A DNA stretch of 64,000 nt, taken from CAVVGZ01 sp963747965. Its GTDB lineage: Bacteria > Chloroflexota > Anaerolineae > Anaerolineales > Anaerolineaceae. Every line of letters begins with the position of its first letter. Position 1 is the first letter of the stretch. Below the pieces are notes generated by a model, which was given only the letters and a program-made list of their open reading frames with translations, did not search any database and was not told where the DNA came from. The stretch is taken from assembly GCA_963747965.1 (NCBI GenBank), contig CAVVGZ010000005.1, forward strand, positions 196,038 to 260,037, given 5' to 3'. Shown piece after piece: positions 27,787-37,014 of the stretch. The translations under genes were made by a program, and so were the position numbers.

Positions 27787-27830
27787 TTAGATAACTTCTG
27801 ATTATCTTAACATAATCGGAAGCTATCTAA
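27787..27830. promoter_or_regulatory. Large inverted repeat upstream of the small-gene cluster
   Basis: TTAGATAACTTCTGATTAT (27787-27805) faces ATAATCGGAAGCTATCTAA (27812-27830) across six bases. Seventeen of nineteen positions pair, one more is a wobble. No T-run follows, and a TACTATAAAAGTA element and the ribosome binding site of the gene at 27883 lie just downstream. It looks like an operator or replication-related site rather than a terminator. Confidence 0.6.
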
Positions 27831-27882
27831 TTATTTGAGCATAAATGAACCAAATTAGGTACTATAAAAGTATGGAGTTGCA

Positions 27883-28128
27883 ATGAACCTAGACGCAAGA
27901 TTAAAGAAATTGGAGCAATCACAACAGGAACCGGGGGAACCTGGGGGAAGCGGGTACCAGTATCATATCGGTTTTTATGAGGTGCAGAACCCGGAACAAG
28001 TTGCCTTGATGGGCGGGGGGAGTATCTCTCTAACCGAGTTTGAACTGCTACCGGGTCCCAAATTCCTCATGCCTTCCAATCATACTGAGCGGGAGAATAA
28101 CGGAACATTGCGGAAAAATTACGAATAA
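27883..28128 (+). CDS. Small hypothetical protein with N-terminal coiled coil
   Basis: 81 residues starting MNLDARLKKLEQSQQEPGEPG, behind GGAG. The LDARLKKLE start resembles that of the next gene (IEKRIDALEK), and a proline/glycine-rich linker follows. The middle (YHIGFYEVQNPEQVALMGGG) has no match I know. It opens a run of four genes in one direction with overlaps, probably one operon of the element. Confidence 0.5.
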   Translation: MNLDARLKKLEQSQQEPGEPGGSGYQYHIGFYEVQNPEQVALMGGGSISLTEFELLPGPKFLMPSNHTERENNGTLRKNYE

Positions 28129-28164
28129 TTACGAAACATATCGCGAAAAAATGAGGTTGATACC

Positions 28165-28359
28165 ATGAAAGAAATTGAGAAAAGAATAGACGCATTGGAG
28201 AAGCGAAACCCGCAGGAACCAATAATTGTTAATGTGGCATTTGGGAACCGGGACAATATAGTTTACCGGGTGAATGTTACCGAGAACAACAAACATGAAT
28301 ATCTAAATAAAGATAACGGGGAATGGCAGGATACTCCCTGGAAAGGAATAGGACAATGA
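28165..28359 (+). CDS. Small hypothetical protein with N-terminal coiled coil
   Basis: 64 residues, MKEIEKRIDALEKRNPQEP then a short beta-rich part ending DTPWKGIGQ. It overlaps the next gene by 4 bp (ATGA at 28356). Related in layout to the preceding gene. Function unknown. Confidence 0.5.
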   Translation: MKEIEKRIDALEKRNPQEPIIVNVAFGNRDNIVYRVNVTENNKHEYLNKDNGEWQDTPWKGIGQ

Positions 28360-28550
28360 TTGATTTTGATGGATTAACACCGGAAGAGAAGTTGATTTTA
28401 CTGGATACGATGAAGCGGGAAATTGAGCTTGAGCGTGATAAACCAAAAGATATCAATGCTCAAATCCGGGAGCAGTTACACCAAATCCAACAGAATGATT
28501 TGGAAAACGTCAAATATATATTTCGGAACAAAAAACGCAGAGGCAAATAA
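28356..28550 (+). CDS. Small hypothetical helical protein
   Basis: 64 residues, MIDFDGLTPEEKLILLDTMK and a charged helical remainder ending in a basic tail (FRNKKRRGK). I use the ATG at 28356, which overlaps the stop of the gene before; a longer in-frame reading from 28323 lies within that gene. Its stop shares one base with the next ATG. The basic tail is compatible with DNA binding, but nothing more can be said. Confidence 0.5.
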   Translation: MIDFDGLTPEEKLILLDTMKREIELERDKPKDINAQIREQLHQIQQNDLENVKYIFRNKKRRGK

Positions 28551-29044
28551 TGAGCAAGAATAATTTACTGACTGAAAAAATCGTAAAGTTGGACATTGCC
28601 AGGGCTGAGAGGGATTCTCTCATTTCAAGCGGGAAGGATGACGCGGGAACCATTGCTCATTATACGGAGCAAACTTCCATGATAGAGCTGCTTACCTCCC
28701 AGGTGCATCATTTGAGGGTGAAAGAATTAGAGGCCCAGGTGATCAGTTTGCAAGCGGAGCAATTCGATAAACAAAAGATTTATGATGAGGTAAACAGAAA
28801 ATATCTTGATTTGGGGAGAGAGTTAAATTCCAAATCAGACGAATTGAGAATATTCATGAACACCGGGGGAAGAGCTCCAAATCAGGAAAATATTTCCAAA
28901 AAGGTTGAATTTGATAAGAAAATCACCGATTTGAAGGGCAAAATCGATATGACAAAATTAGAGCTCCAGGCTGCCAAATATGCCTTTGATGGAGCTCAGG
29001 AAAACACCAAAGCGGCCATGATGGCATTGGAGCAATTGAGATAA
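28550..29044 (+). CDS. Coiled-coil protein of the integrated element
   Basis: 164 residues, nearly all predicted helix with heptad patterns at about residues 8-30, 50-95 and 118-163 (LRVKELEAQVISLQAEQF, LKGKIDMTKLELQAAKYAF). A glycine/proline break (NTGGRAPNQ) separates two coiled coils. In phage-like elements such a protein before a small-terminase-like gene is often a scaffold or structural accessory, but no family is recognised. The start overlaps the preceding stop by one base (TAATG). Confidence 0.55.
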   Translation: MSKNNLLTEKIVKLDIARAERDSLISSGKDDAGTIAHYTEQTSMIELLTSQVHHLRVKELEAQVISLQAEQFDKQKIYDEVNRKYLDLGRELNSKSDELRIFMNTGGRAPNQENISKKVEFDKKITDLKGKIDMTKLELQAAKYAFDGAQENTKAAMMALEQLR

Positions 29045-29063
29045 AACGGATGTTACAAACATT

Positions 29064-29463
29064 ATGAAAAATGTTACAGGGAATAAGGTTACACCAAGAC
29101 AGAGGAAGGCTATTGAGGCTCTTCTCACATACCCGGATGTAACAATGGCGGCCCAAGCGGCTGGTGTTGCAAGAATCACAATTTACAGGTGGTTAGAGCA
29201 AGATGGGGAGATTTAAAGAGGCCTTGAATAATGCGACAATGAAGGCTCTAGATGCTCTCTCATTATCCCTGGTATCTACCTCATCGGATGCAACAAGGAT
29301 ACTTTGGGAGATACTGAGCGATACCACAATCAACCCCGGAACCAGGGTAAGAGCTATTGAGGTTTTATTGGCAAATATGCAGAAAATGAGAGAGCTCATT
29401 AGTTTAGAATCAAGGGTGAAGATATTGGAAGAGGTGGTTAATCAACAGGTAAAAAACGTTTGA
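29064..29463 (+). CDS. Helix-turn-helix protein, phBC6A51/terminase-small-subunit-like (frameshifted)
   Basis: About 132 residues after removing one A near 29212. The first part, VTPRQRKAIEALLTYPDVTM with AAQAAGVARITIYRWLEQDG, is a helix-turn-helix used in many phage small terminase or replisome-associated proteins. The remainder (FKEALNNATMKALDALSLSL ... GTRVRAIEVLLANMQKMREL) is the usual helical partner region with a C-terminal coiled coil (SLESRVKILEEVV). In intact form it would bind DNA. The break is a single inserted base, GAG-A-TTT. Confidence 0.7.
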
Positions 29464-29782
29464 TTATCATTCTATTCTCAATGGTGGAATATCCCCACAG
29501 GAAGCGATTTGAGGCAAAAAAACCGAGTGGGGATACATTTTCCCATACTGAGCGATAATCTCAAGACCTTAAAGAATCTTGAAACGTCTTGAATTAGGGG
29601 GAATCAATGGTATTATGAGTGTAGTACATTACAACCTTAACAAATGTATAGGGCGATTTTACACAAATAGAACGACTGACTCCGAAAATATGAGTCAATC
29701 CAACATTAAAAATACCGCCATATATAGGGGTAATAAGGTGAACAACCCCCACATATTGGGATAAAACCCAATGGGCAGAACT
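29464..29782. other. Right end of integrated element 1, non-coding
   Basis: About 320 bases without a convincing gene. It holds the last ATACTGAGCG copy, and a small hairpin ATTGGG / CCCAAT at 29755-29772 just before the attachment repeat. A frame at 29615-29764 has no protein character. Confidence 0.5.
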
Positions 29783-29830
29783 CCTGACTTCGAATCAGTA
29801 GGTTGGGGGTTCGAATCCCTCCGGGGGCGC
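29783..29830 (+). other. attR: repeat of the tRNA-Arg 3' end
   Basis: 48 bp identical to 23656-23703. The 5' half of the tRNA is absent here, so this is an attachment-site scar and not a second tRNA gene. It bounds a 6.1-kb element. Confidence 0.92.
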
Positions 29831-29996
29831 CAGTAATGGGGGATAAATTCATTAATTACCACAAAAACTGGCGGGAATCAACGCCAAAATAAGCAAAATT
29901 TTACAAACTGAAATAACGCTTCAGGCTGTAGGAAACAATATTAAAACATAAATCCAGATCTCCTTATGATTCAATGGATTTTCCTCACGATTTTCC

Positions 29997-30025
29997 TTGA
30001 CAAAGGACTTTTAGTAATGTATGAT
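29997..30025 (+). promoter_or_regulatory. Promoter of toxin-antitoxin copy 1
   Basis: TTGACA (29997-30002), 17 bp, TATGAT (30020-30025), 45 bp before the antitoxin ATG. The same elements are conserved in copy 2. The AbrB-type antitoxin probably binds near here to autoregulate. Confidence 0.8.
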
Positions 30026-30069
30026 TTATGATAAGTCAAATAATCAGGATATCAGAAAGAGAGTTAATC

Positions 30070-30291
30070 ATGGCTGAATATCTGCAAGTCCGAAGCAACG
30101 GACAAATTACCTTACCAGCTCCAACGCGCCGAAAGGCAAAAATCTCAGAGGGTGATTTACTCGAAGCCTTCGTTGACGCAGACGGAACCATTCGCCTCGT
30201 ACCAAAACTGGCAATGGATCGTTCTTTAGCCGAAAAATACCAGCTTGATGATGTTGCCTGGGCATTAAAACAGAAAGATCAAAAAGAATGA
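30070..30291 (+). CDS. AbrB/MazE-type antitoxin (copy 1)
   Basis: 73 residues: AEYLQVRSNGQITLPAPTRRKAKISEGDLLEAF is the swapped-hairpin AbrB/SpoVT DNA-binding fold, then a short helix (AEKYQLDDVAWALKQKDQ) that should wrap the toxin. I start at ATG 30070; a longer in-frame reading from 30028 covers the leader. Its stop overlaps the toxin ATG by 4 bp. Intact, while its toxin partner is broken, so it may survive as an orphan antitoxin. Confidence 0.88.
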   Translation: MAEYLQVRSNGQITLPAPTRRKAKISEGDLLEAFVDADGTIRLVPKLAMDRSLAEKYQLDDVAWALKQKDQKE

Positions 30292-30747
30292 GGCGTATTG
30301 TTGTTTGTGATACTGGCCCTCTAATTCATCTATAGCGAAGCAAATATCCTCTTTTATTACGTCTAGCGGGTGAAGTTTTCATTCCACCTGTTGTGGCAAA
30401 AGAATTCGAGCAGAACGTTTCGAGTAAAAAACTGCCAGACTGGGTGCAGATCAAGGAATTAGATGAAACATCTCAGAAAAATACACTCAAATGGGTGAAC
30501 CAAATTGATGAAGGTGAGTCTGCTGCCATTGCGCTAACAATGCAAATGCAGGCAATTTGCCGAGTCTCTCGGATTAGAGATTCATGGATCAATCGGTTTG
30601 CTGCTTTGGGCCGTAGCAACTGGGCACGTCGGTAGTCAAGTTGAGACGTTGAATTTGTTATATGCCTTGGCGAGTTCATCGCTTTGGATTTCTGACCGGG
30701 TATTGAGTCAGGCACGCATGGCTATTGGCAAACTAAACTCGGCATAG
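30288..30747 (+). pseudogene. PIN-domain toxin (DUF3368 type), inactivated copy 1
   Basis: It starts MRRIVVCDTGPLIHL then hits a stop caused by two extra bases (CATCTATAGCG here, CATCTAAGCG in copy 2). A further base is missing a little later, and a deletion of about 35 bp between two CAAATGC words removes the DWLLSGDAN segment, including a conserved aspartate of the nuclease site. The remaining C-terminal part (LWISDRVLSQAR) is still recognisable. It cannot make an active RNase. Confidence 0.88.
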
Positions 30748-31087
30748 AAGAATACAAATATCACACGTTACTATGAAATTCCAGATATAAATTTGCGGGG
30801 AAGATCGTTAACACCTTAACCAAACCGACAACGAACTCGTTGGTATATCAATCGGTATAATTTCTAACCCCTGGGATTAGGTGCCATCAGATTAGTGAGT
30901 AACGGTAATAAAAAAAACTATGCTCCAATTATTTTTCGGTAATGTACCTAATATTTTATTCCTAATAACAGGTGTGCTGAATTCCCCTATGTTCTCAACT
31001 AGGGGAATGTTGTTATGATTTAACGAAACCCGATACTTTTTGAATTACAACGAACCATAATTGAGATCAGACGTCGAAAAAAAATAG
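30748..31087. other. Intergenic region with a hairpin
   Basis: No coding frame. A perfect nine-bp hairpin ATTCCCCTA / TAGGGGAAT spans 30981-31008. It lacks a T-run on either strand, so terminator function for the converging helicase relic is only possible. Confidence 0.45.
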
Positions 31088-33566
31088 TCAATGGTGGTCT
31101 TCTGACGAAACACCCGGGAGCAAATATTTAATCCACCGTATAACCATTGCTTTATACCCCTTCTTTCGTTTTCCAAACATTCCCGCCAACATTGGCACCT
31201 GTTCATCCACGTAATCATAAATGATCACTTCACTTTTCCTATCATAATTACGGTGGAGACGACCTGCATACTGCGCAACTGTTCCGCGCCAGGCAATTGG
31301 CAAAGCCAAAAATAAAGTATCAAGACGGGCATCATCAAACCCTTCTCCCAGATATCGTCCAGTGGCAATAATCAACCGTTCTTCATCCTCTGGAATACTT
31401 TTCAATTGGTCCATAAATAAATTCCGTTGTTTGCGCCCCATTCCGCCGGATAAAACGATAATATTTTTAACTTTATCAGCCAGGGTATCAGCAAAATAGG
31501 TGAGGTGCTCTCGCCGTCCGTCAATAAGACCGGCGACCGGCCGGCATGAACTGCTTCAAAGACATCGTCAACGATTATTTGATTCCGCATCGAATCCAGT
31601 AGCAAACATCGCATAGATATCCTGAATACCGGGTTGTGGTGTATCATTCAATTGGGTTGGCAAGGTGAAATCTGTTTTGCGGATAATTATTTTATGGGTA
31701 AATGAACGTGATGCAGCCTGCTGGCGATCATCCACCCGGTATCGGACAGGTCCGCATTGCATAAAAATGATCGGGTGGTGACCGTCCTGCCGGGTGACAG
31801 TTGCAGACAAGCCGGTAATGAACCTGGCTTTTGCTTGCCGAATCACTTGCTCGAAACTGGCCGCGGATATGTGGTGGCATTCATCAACGATGATATGGCC
31901 ATAATTCCCTATCAGATCATTGACCGTTCCTTTATCGATAAGGCTCTGGATCATCGCAACATCTATCGTCCCAGTAATTTTATGTTTCCCGCCCCCAATT
32001 TGCCCGATTTCCTTTTTCCCCAGTCCCAAAAAGGATTGGAGGCTTTCAACCCATTGATCCATCAACTGTCTTCGATGAACAATTACCAGGGTATTTACTT
32101 TCCTTTGAGCAATCAACCATGCACCAATAACTGTTTTACCAAACGCAGTGGATGCAGAAAGTACACCAATATCATGCTTAATAAGCTGATCTGCGGCAAG
32201 CTGCTGCTCTAGACGAAGAGTCCCTGAAAGTTTAATAATATAGGATTACCAGTCGCACGTTCATCAATTAATTTTGTTTTGATTTTTAACTCACCAAGTA
32301 CTTGAGCAGCTCTTCCTGACACCCTCTGGGTAAGGCAAGGTGTTTTGGATATTCCTCACAGCAGCTAATAATCCTGGGTTTTCCAAACGTCGAAAGACGC
32401 ATGGCTTGAGCTTTGTAGAATTCCGGGTTTTGAAAAGCAGCCAAACGAATGAGGCGATTTCGCAAGGAGGCTGGAAACCCCTCTTTTTCGATGTAAATCT
32501 GGTTGCTGATAACCAGGTTGAGTTGATCTGGTAAAGAGCCGGTAATTGAGGTTCTTTATATTTTCGAGATGGGGTTAGTTTCCAGGGTTCATTTTCGGTT
32601 TCGTCCAAAACTACTGCCCGTACACCTGTGATTTCGCTTTCATCTTGTACATTCTTGAAAATACATTCCAGTTTTGAAGGGTCATCTTTTGAATCGATGA
32701 TAAAAAAGCCCACTGGTCGGGATAGGGATTAAGATCTTGTCCAAAAAGACGCTGTTATTTTGTTCCCGTGGTTTTTTCTGCAGCGGTAGTGCAATTAGAT
32801 TACCGAATCCGCCTCTTGGCAAGGTATCCTGGCTGGGGAAAAGCCGGTCATAGGAATCCATTCCGATTTCCGGTCGTCGATTCATTGTACTTTGTAAGCA
32901 GTAATGCCCCAAGTTTTCGGGCAATACTGCAGGAATTGGTGCTTCAAAGAAAATCCAGATGTGCCCACCATTTCCGGATCGTGATCGTTCTAAAACGGCA
33001 GGAACTTGATAACTGGCACATGTCTCCAGAAAGGTTTTAGCGTCTACAGCCCAGGTCGATTTATCGAAGTCAGCTGCCAGGAACCAGCAAGATTCATCGT
33101 CAAAAGAGGATAAACCCCAATGTAAAATCTTTGCCGAACGATCATTAGGATCATATCCTTTGAGATGATTACGGATGATCTCATCGTTAACTGGAACAAA
33201 CGCACGGAAATTACATTCTTGGCAAGAGATCTTCGGTTTTTGGCAGATACCGACAGCCCATTCATTCTGGCAGACAGGAGCATATCCTGACTTTCCAGTT
33301 TTGGAATTTTCAAACCTGCGAGGAAACACATCCTCCCGACCTTTAAATAAAGAACGGAACAATCGGATTTTTTCCTCTTGAGAGGATAGATTATTGATTG
33401 CAATTCCTTGAATGTGCAGTGGTAGTTGTGCGGGGGAATCTTTTTGAAGTAACTGCTGGCGTAATCGCGTCAGTTCATCCAGTAATTGGCCGCGGTGATG
33501 ATCCAGATTCGATAATTCTGCTTCGATTTCTATAATTTTCCGCTCGATATATGAGGGTTCATTCAT
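31088..33566 (-). pseudogene. TOTE-type archaeo-eukaryotic primase fused to SF2 helicase, broken
   Basis: About 825 codons spread over several frames, read right to left. The primase part (33566 to about 32720) is intact: a coiled coil, EEKIRLFRSLFKGREDVFPRR, SGYAPVCQNEWAVGICQKP, CQECNFRAFVPVND, the catalytic WFLAADFDKSTW, RSRSGNGGHIWIFFE, and DTLPRGGFGNLIALPLQ. The helicase follows in other frames: AFGKT Walker A (about 32140), VIVHRRQLMDQW, DECHH (about 31880), LSATVTRQDGHHP, the C-terminal domain VLSGGMGRKQRN, ATGRYLGEGFDDARLDTLFLA and YAGRLHR. This two-part layout defines a family linked to mobile-element conflict systems. Longest pieces: 31088-31441, 31568-32116, 32682-33617. Dead as read. 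Confidence 0.82.
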
Positions 33567-33739
33567 GAACTTATTGTACCGGAAATTGTATTTGCCTAAA
33601 CGTTGCAACCCCAACAATTTTGTCAGTTATGATTTCGTGAACAAATCTGCATTTGAATTACATATCTGTACAAAACAAGATTGCGCAACATATTTTTTTA
33701 TTATATGAGAACGCTGAACCTCAAGCTAAACAAGTAAAT

Positions 33740-33903
33740 TCGAGCTGCCTTTCCAGTGGTCTAGTTGGGATAATTTTGGGGTAATGCCGGTAACACGCTA
33801 TGGAAACTATGTACAAGATGGACAAAATTGGCTGATTTTTGTGTAATGTGTGGACAAAATGGACAATATGGAGGCTGTGTACAACTAAAATGTCCCTTCG
33901 AAT
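33740..33903 (+). repeat. Island-border repeat R, copy 1
   Basis: About 165 bp similar to 62851-63013. It runs from a GAGCTGCCTTTCC start through GGTAATGCCGGTAACAC to CCCTTCGAATC. It contains several TGGACA words (GATGGACAAAAT, TGTGGACAAAATGGACA) in direct orientation. Both copies end at a tRNA-Arg 3'-like sequence. It probably is the attachment arm of an integrative element. Confidence 0.75.
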
Positions 33904-33982
33904 CCCTAAAATGGGACAGTGTCAGTAGGTTTGGGGTTCCCTGGCCTACCCGGCAGGGCAGGCGAATCCCTCCGGGGGCGCC
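33891..33982 (+). other. Degenerate tRNA-Arg attachment scar
   Basis: Three blocks of the tRNA 3' end are recognisable in order: CTTCGAATC, CAGTAGGTTTGGGGTTC and GAATCCCTCCGGGGGCGC. They are separated by an 18-base and a 24-base insertion. The second insertion contains an imperfect palindrome (GCCTACCCGG / CAGGGCAGGC) of the REP-like kind. Confidence 0.75.
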
Positions 33983-34410
33983 TTCATTTTAATATAAATA
34001 AAAAAATACCAAATCTCCAAGCGAAATTGCGGTTTATCATGAATAGATTCTTTTTTTGTAACAGCGGATGAGCGATCAGTAATTTAGGCGCTAGCGGGGC
34101 ACCTATCTTTAAATAAATATAATAACTAACGACGATCGTTTTATGAAATTAATAGTACCAGGATAATTCACCCAAAATCAACTATTGCAGACCCTTTATC
34201 CCAGGAAACTATCAGGATAATTCGTGACAATCCTGCGATTCCAGACCTTATCCATTTCCCAAATGCTGCAGATTTCTAAAAGTCATTAAAATTAGATAAG
34301 GTGGGCAATTTCGTTTATTGTATAATTTAAATGCTGGTTGTTTCAACATGAAGATAATTTCCCTGGTCGCATCGATACTCTGGATAGAAAATATGTAGGC
34401 TGAGGATGGG
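33983..34410. other. Leader region of the histidine kinase
   Basis: About 430 bases with no gene. A TATAAT at 34321-34326 lies about 85 bp before the kinase but has no good -35 partner, so the promoter may need an activator. Confidence 0.4.
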
Positions 34411-36222
34411 ATGAAAGTAAACTATGTTTACACTCCTGAAATTTGGCCGTCGATAATTTCAGCATTCTGCTTGATTGCTCTTGCAGCCTATAGCTTTAAC
34501 CGGCGAAATGTTCCCGGTGCAATTCCATTTACCATTGGCTGCCTGGCTGCTATACCGATTGGTCTCAGCATGGTAATGACTTTAGTGGCTGTCGATATTG
34601 ACGCAAAGATTTTCTGGTATCAGTTTGAATCAACCTGGCTGATCATCTGTGTCACCGCAATGACCTGCTTCATTCTGGAATACACCTGGCCAGGCCGATG
34701 GTTAACCCGCCGGAACCTGGTTTTGTTGTCTATTCCTCCCATTTTATCTATAATCTTTAACATTACCAATAATAGTAATCACCTGGCATTTCGCGGCTTT
34801 GATGTAGATAAGGTAGTTATCCCGCATTACGGCCCGGCTGGCTGGATTTATGTTGGGTATTTGTTATTATTATCCCTCATCGACATCATTGTTTTTATCT
34901 GGTTGTTTCGAGTTTCACCACAGCACCGCTGGCCAGTTGCAATTATGTTGACCGCCCTTATCCTGGTCCGGATAATTTATCTTTCCAATTCAGCGATAAC
35001 AGGAACCTGGCTCTTGATCATACCCGAGTATTCCTTTGTTTTCCTGGCATACGGCGTGGCCCTTTTTGGTTTCCGACTCTTTGATCCCATGGACCAGGCC
35101 TGCCAATCCGTGATGGATCAAATGCACGAGGGCATGCTTGTCCTGGATTCTAATAAAGTCGTTGCTAAATTGAATCCGGCTGCCGAAAAGATGATCAATA
35201 TACCTGCAAGAAGTGCACAGGGAAAGCATATCCGAGACCTTCTTCCCGATTTCCCGGCAGAATTGCAGGAAGAACAAGGTGAGGTTAACGCTGAATTCAG
35301 TCTTATTAAAAAGACGCCTTCAGCGGCATCAGAAATCCCTACAAAGAAACGGAAATTGAACAACCGGAATGAAAATCCGGGAGGAATTCCTACGGAAGGC
35401 CACTTGACAGATCAAGCAAGCCAGGGGCAGAGCAGCGATGATTCAAAATACGAAACCCGAAATTACATATTAAGGATTTCCACCCTCCATGATTGGCGGG
35501 GATTGAAAGTGGGCTGCCTGTTACTATTGCGTGATCTGACTGACCGCAAGCAAGCCCAGGAGAAGATAATAAACCAACAGCGGGCGCTTGCCATGCTGCA
35601 AGAACGTGAACAGCTGGCTCGCGAGCTCCACGACAGTATTGGCCAGGTGCTTGGCTACGCGGGATTCCAGGTAGAATCAGCCTTAAAATTAATCCAGGAT
35701 GGGCAGATAAATTCAGCCCAATCGCAACTTACCCGGCTAGCAGGTGTCGTCCGGGACGCGCATGCTGACGTGCGCAAGTATATTTTCGATTTGCGAACTG
35801 AACCGGATCCCCATGAGCTTTTCAGTATAACCTTGCGCCATTACCTGGATGGCTTTACCAATAATTATAATATCCAGACAAATCTATACTTTGACGATTA
35901 TGTAAACGGAAATCCCCTGCCATCAGACGTCCAGATGCACCTGTTCCGCATCATTCAGGAGGCTCTAACAAATACCCGCAAGCACAGCCAGGCACACTGC
36001 GTCCAGGTGGCGTTGATTAAGCGGGATTCCCATCTCAGGCTGAGTGTGAGCGACGATGGGGTGGGATTTGAGCGGGAACAGATTGAGGGTGAAGGCGGGA
36101 GCCATTTTGGCCTGCATTTCATGCGTGAAAGGGCTGAAAAACTAGGCGGGGATTTGACGGTTGATTCCGAACCCGGTACTGGGACACGTGTGGTTTTGGA
36201 GATGCCCCTGGTGGAGTTGTGA
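34411..36222 (+). CDS. Membrane sensor histidine kinase (7TM-PAS-HisKA_3-HATPase)
   Basis: 603 residues. Seven hydrophobic helices in the first 225 residues match the histidine-kinase N-terminal 7TM module. A PAS-like domain (VMDQMHEGMLVLDSNKVVAKLNPAAEKM) follows, with a low-complexity insert at about 305-355. The HisKA_3 dimerisation box is REQLARELHDSIGQVLG with His407 as phospho-acceptor, and the HATPase lobe has RIIQEALTNTRKHSQA, VSDDGVGF and GGSHFGLHFMRERAEKLGG. This is the NarX/LiaS type that pairs with LuxR-family regulators, such as the overlapping next gene. Together they likely control the giant protein gene downstream (inference from position). Confidence 0.93.
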   Translation: MKVNYVYTPEIWPSIISAFCLIALAAYSFNRRNVPGAIPFTIGCLAAIPIGLSMVMTLVAVDIDAKIFWYQFESTWLIICVTAMTCFILEYTWPGRWLTRRNLVLLSIPPILSIIFNITNNSNHLAFRGFDVDKVVIPHYGPAGWIYVGYLLLLSLIDIIVFIWLFRVSPQHRWPVAIMLTALILVRIIYLSNSAITGTWLLIIPEYSFVFLAYGVALFGFRLFDPMDQACQSVMDQMHEGMLVLDSNKVVAKLNPAAEKMINIPARSAQGKHIRDLLPDFPAELQEEQGEVNAEFSLIKKTPSAASEIPTKKRKLNNRNENPGGIPTEGHLTDQASQGQSSDDSKYETRNYILRISTLHDWRGLKVGCLLLLRDLTDRKQAQEKIINQQRALAMLQEREQLARELHDSIGQVLGYAGFQVESALKLIQDGQINSAQSQLTRLAGVVRDAHADVRKYIFDLRTEPDPHELFSITLRHYLDGFTNNYNIQTNLYFDDYVNGNPLPSDVQMHLFRIIQEALTNTRKHSQAHCVQVALIKRDSHLRLSVSDDGVGFEREQIEGEGGSHFGLHFMRERAEKLGGDLTVDSEPGTGTRVVLEMPLVEL

Positions 36223-36224
36223 AT

Positions 36225-36897
36225 ATGAGGGTATTGCTGGCGGATGACCACCGTTTATTGATCGAAGGGTTATGCAATTTTCTCGAAGCCCATGGCATCG
36301 AGGTCATTGGTATTGCCAGCGACGGCCTGGAAGCAATTTCTATGTCCAGCTCATTGCATCCGGATCTGATCTTGATGGATGTCCGCATGCCCGTCTGTAA
36401 CGGCCTTGAAGCCACCCGGCGAATAAAAGCAGCCCAGCCTGATATTAAGATTGTTATGCTCACTACCTCTTCGGAGGACATAGATTTGTTTGAGTCTGTG
36501 AAGAGCGGGGCGAACGGCTACCTGCTTAAAAGTATGAGCGGGGATGCCTTTATTGAATCCCTGCACGGGCTGGAACAGGGTATCCCTCCATTTTCTCCCG
36601 GCCTGGCAGCAAAGTTATTGGATGAGTTTTCCCGGATTGCCAGGCAGGCGGGTCGAAATTATAACGGGGGAAAAATCCACCGTAAGCCAGCCGCAAATCC
36701 TGCTTACCGAGCGCCAAACAGAAGTTCTGCGTTTGGTGGCTGCCGGTTTGACTTATAAGGAAGTAGGACGCCAGTTGTCCCTCAGCGAGCGGACCGTGCG
36801 CTACCACATGGTTGAAATCATGCAACGGTTGCACCTGGAGCATCGCAACCAGGTCATCGCCTATGCCGCCGGGCAAGGATTGCTCGGGTCCGAATAA
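36225..36897 (+). CDS. NarL/LuxR-family response regulator (frameshifted)
   Basis: About 223 residues. Receiver: VLLADDHRLLIEG with the acidic pair, phospho-acceptor Asp in LILMDVRMPVCNG, the Thr/Ser in VMLTTSS and Lys in GANGYLLKSM. An extra base between about 36640 and 36675 moves to another frame, which carries the LuxR HTH: LLTERQTEVLRLVAAGLTYKEV, LSLSERTVRYHMVEIMQRL. The ATG is 3 bp after the kinase stop; a GTG at 36219 that overlaps that stop is the alternative start. It should accept phosphate from the kinase. As read, the product ends before the DNA-binding domain. Confidence 0.9.
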
Positions 36898-36922
36898 AAC
36901 ATCAGCATTCTTCTCCTGTAAT

Positions 36923-36958
36923 AAACGACAGTAGGCAGCATCGAGTAGACTGTCGTTT
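36923..36958 (+). terminator. Possible terminator after the two-component genes
   Basis: AAACGACAGT (36923-36932) pairs with ACTGTCGTTT (36949-36958) across 16 bases, and TTTT is within the right arm. Weak loop geometry but well placed, 25 bp past the regulator stop. Confidence 0.6.
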
Positions 36959-37014
36959 TCTTATCATAAGCGACATTGCTCCCTGTACAATGGCTTGCTA
37001 TGCTGTATATATCA

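Larger units (their letters stand above)
23992..29553. repeat. Dispersed ATACTGAGC motif of the integrated element
   Basis: Exact copies on the plus strand start at 25124, 27475, 27491, 27666, 28082, 29311 and 29545; exact copies on the minus strand lie at 23992, 25164 and 27326. Five of the seven plus copies and one minus copy are followed by G or preceded by C to give ATACTGAGCG; a near copy (TTACTGAGCG) is at 23850. They fall both in genes and between them. I see none in the backbone or the giant gene. Confidence 0.75.
29822..30747 (+). repeat. Toxin-antitoxin module, copy 1 of a duplicated segment
   Basis: From the GGGGGCGCCAG border onward this segment is colinear with 63042-63992: leader, promoter, antitoxin and toxin align through the toxin stop, with scattered substitutions and indels. 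Both copies stand directly behind a tRNA-Arg 3' end sequence, so the attachment scar and the module travelled as a unit. Confidence 0.85.

Noticed and set aside
29783..29830. Second tRNA-Arg gene
   Set aside because: Only the 3' half is present; there is no acceptor 5' strand or D-arm, so it is an attachment scar.
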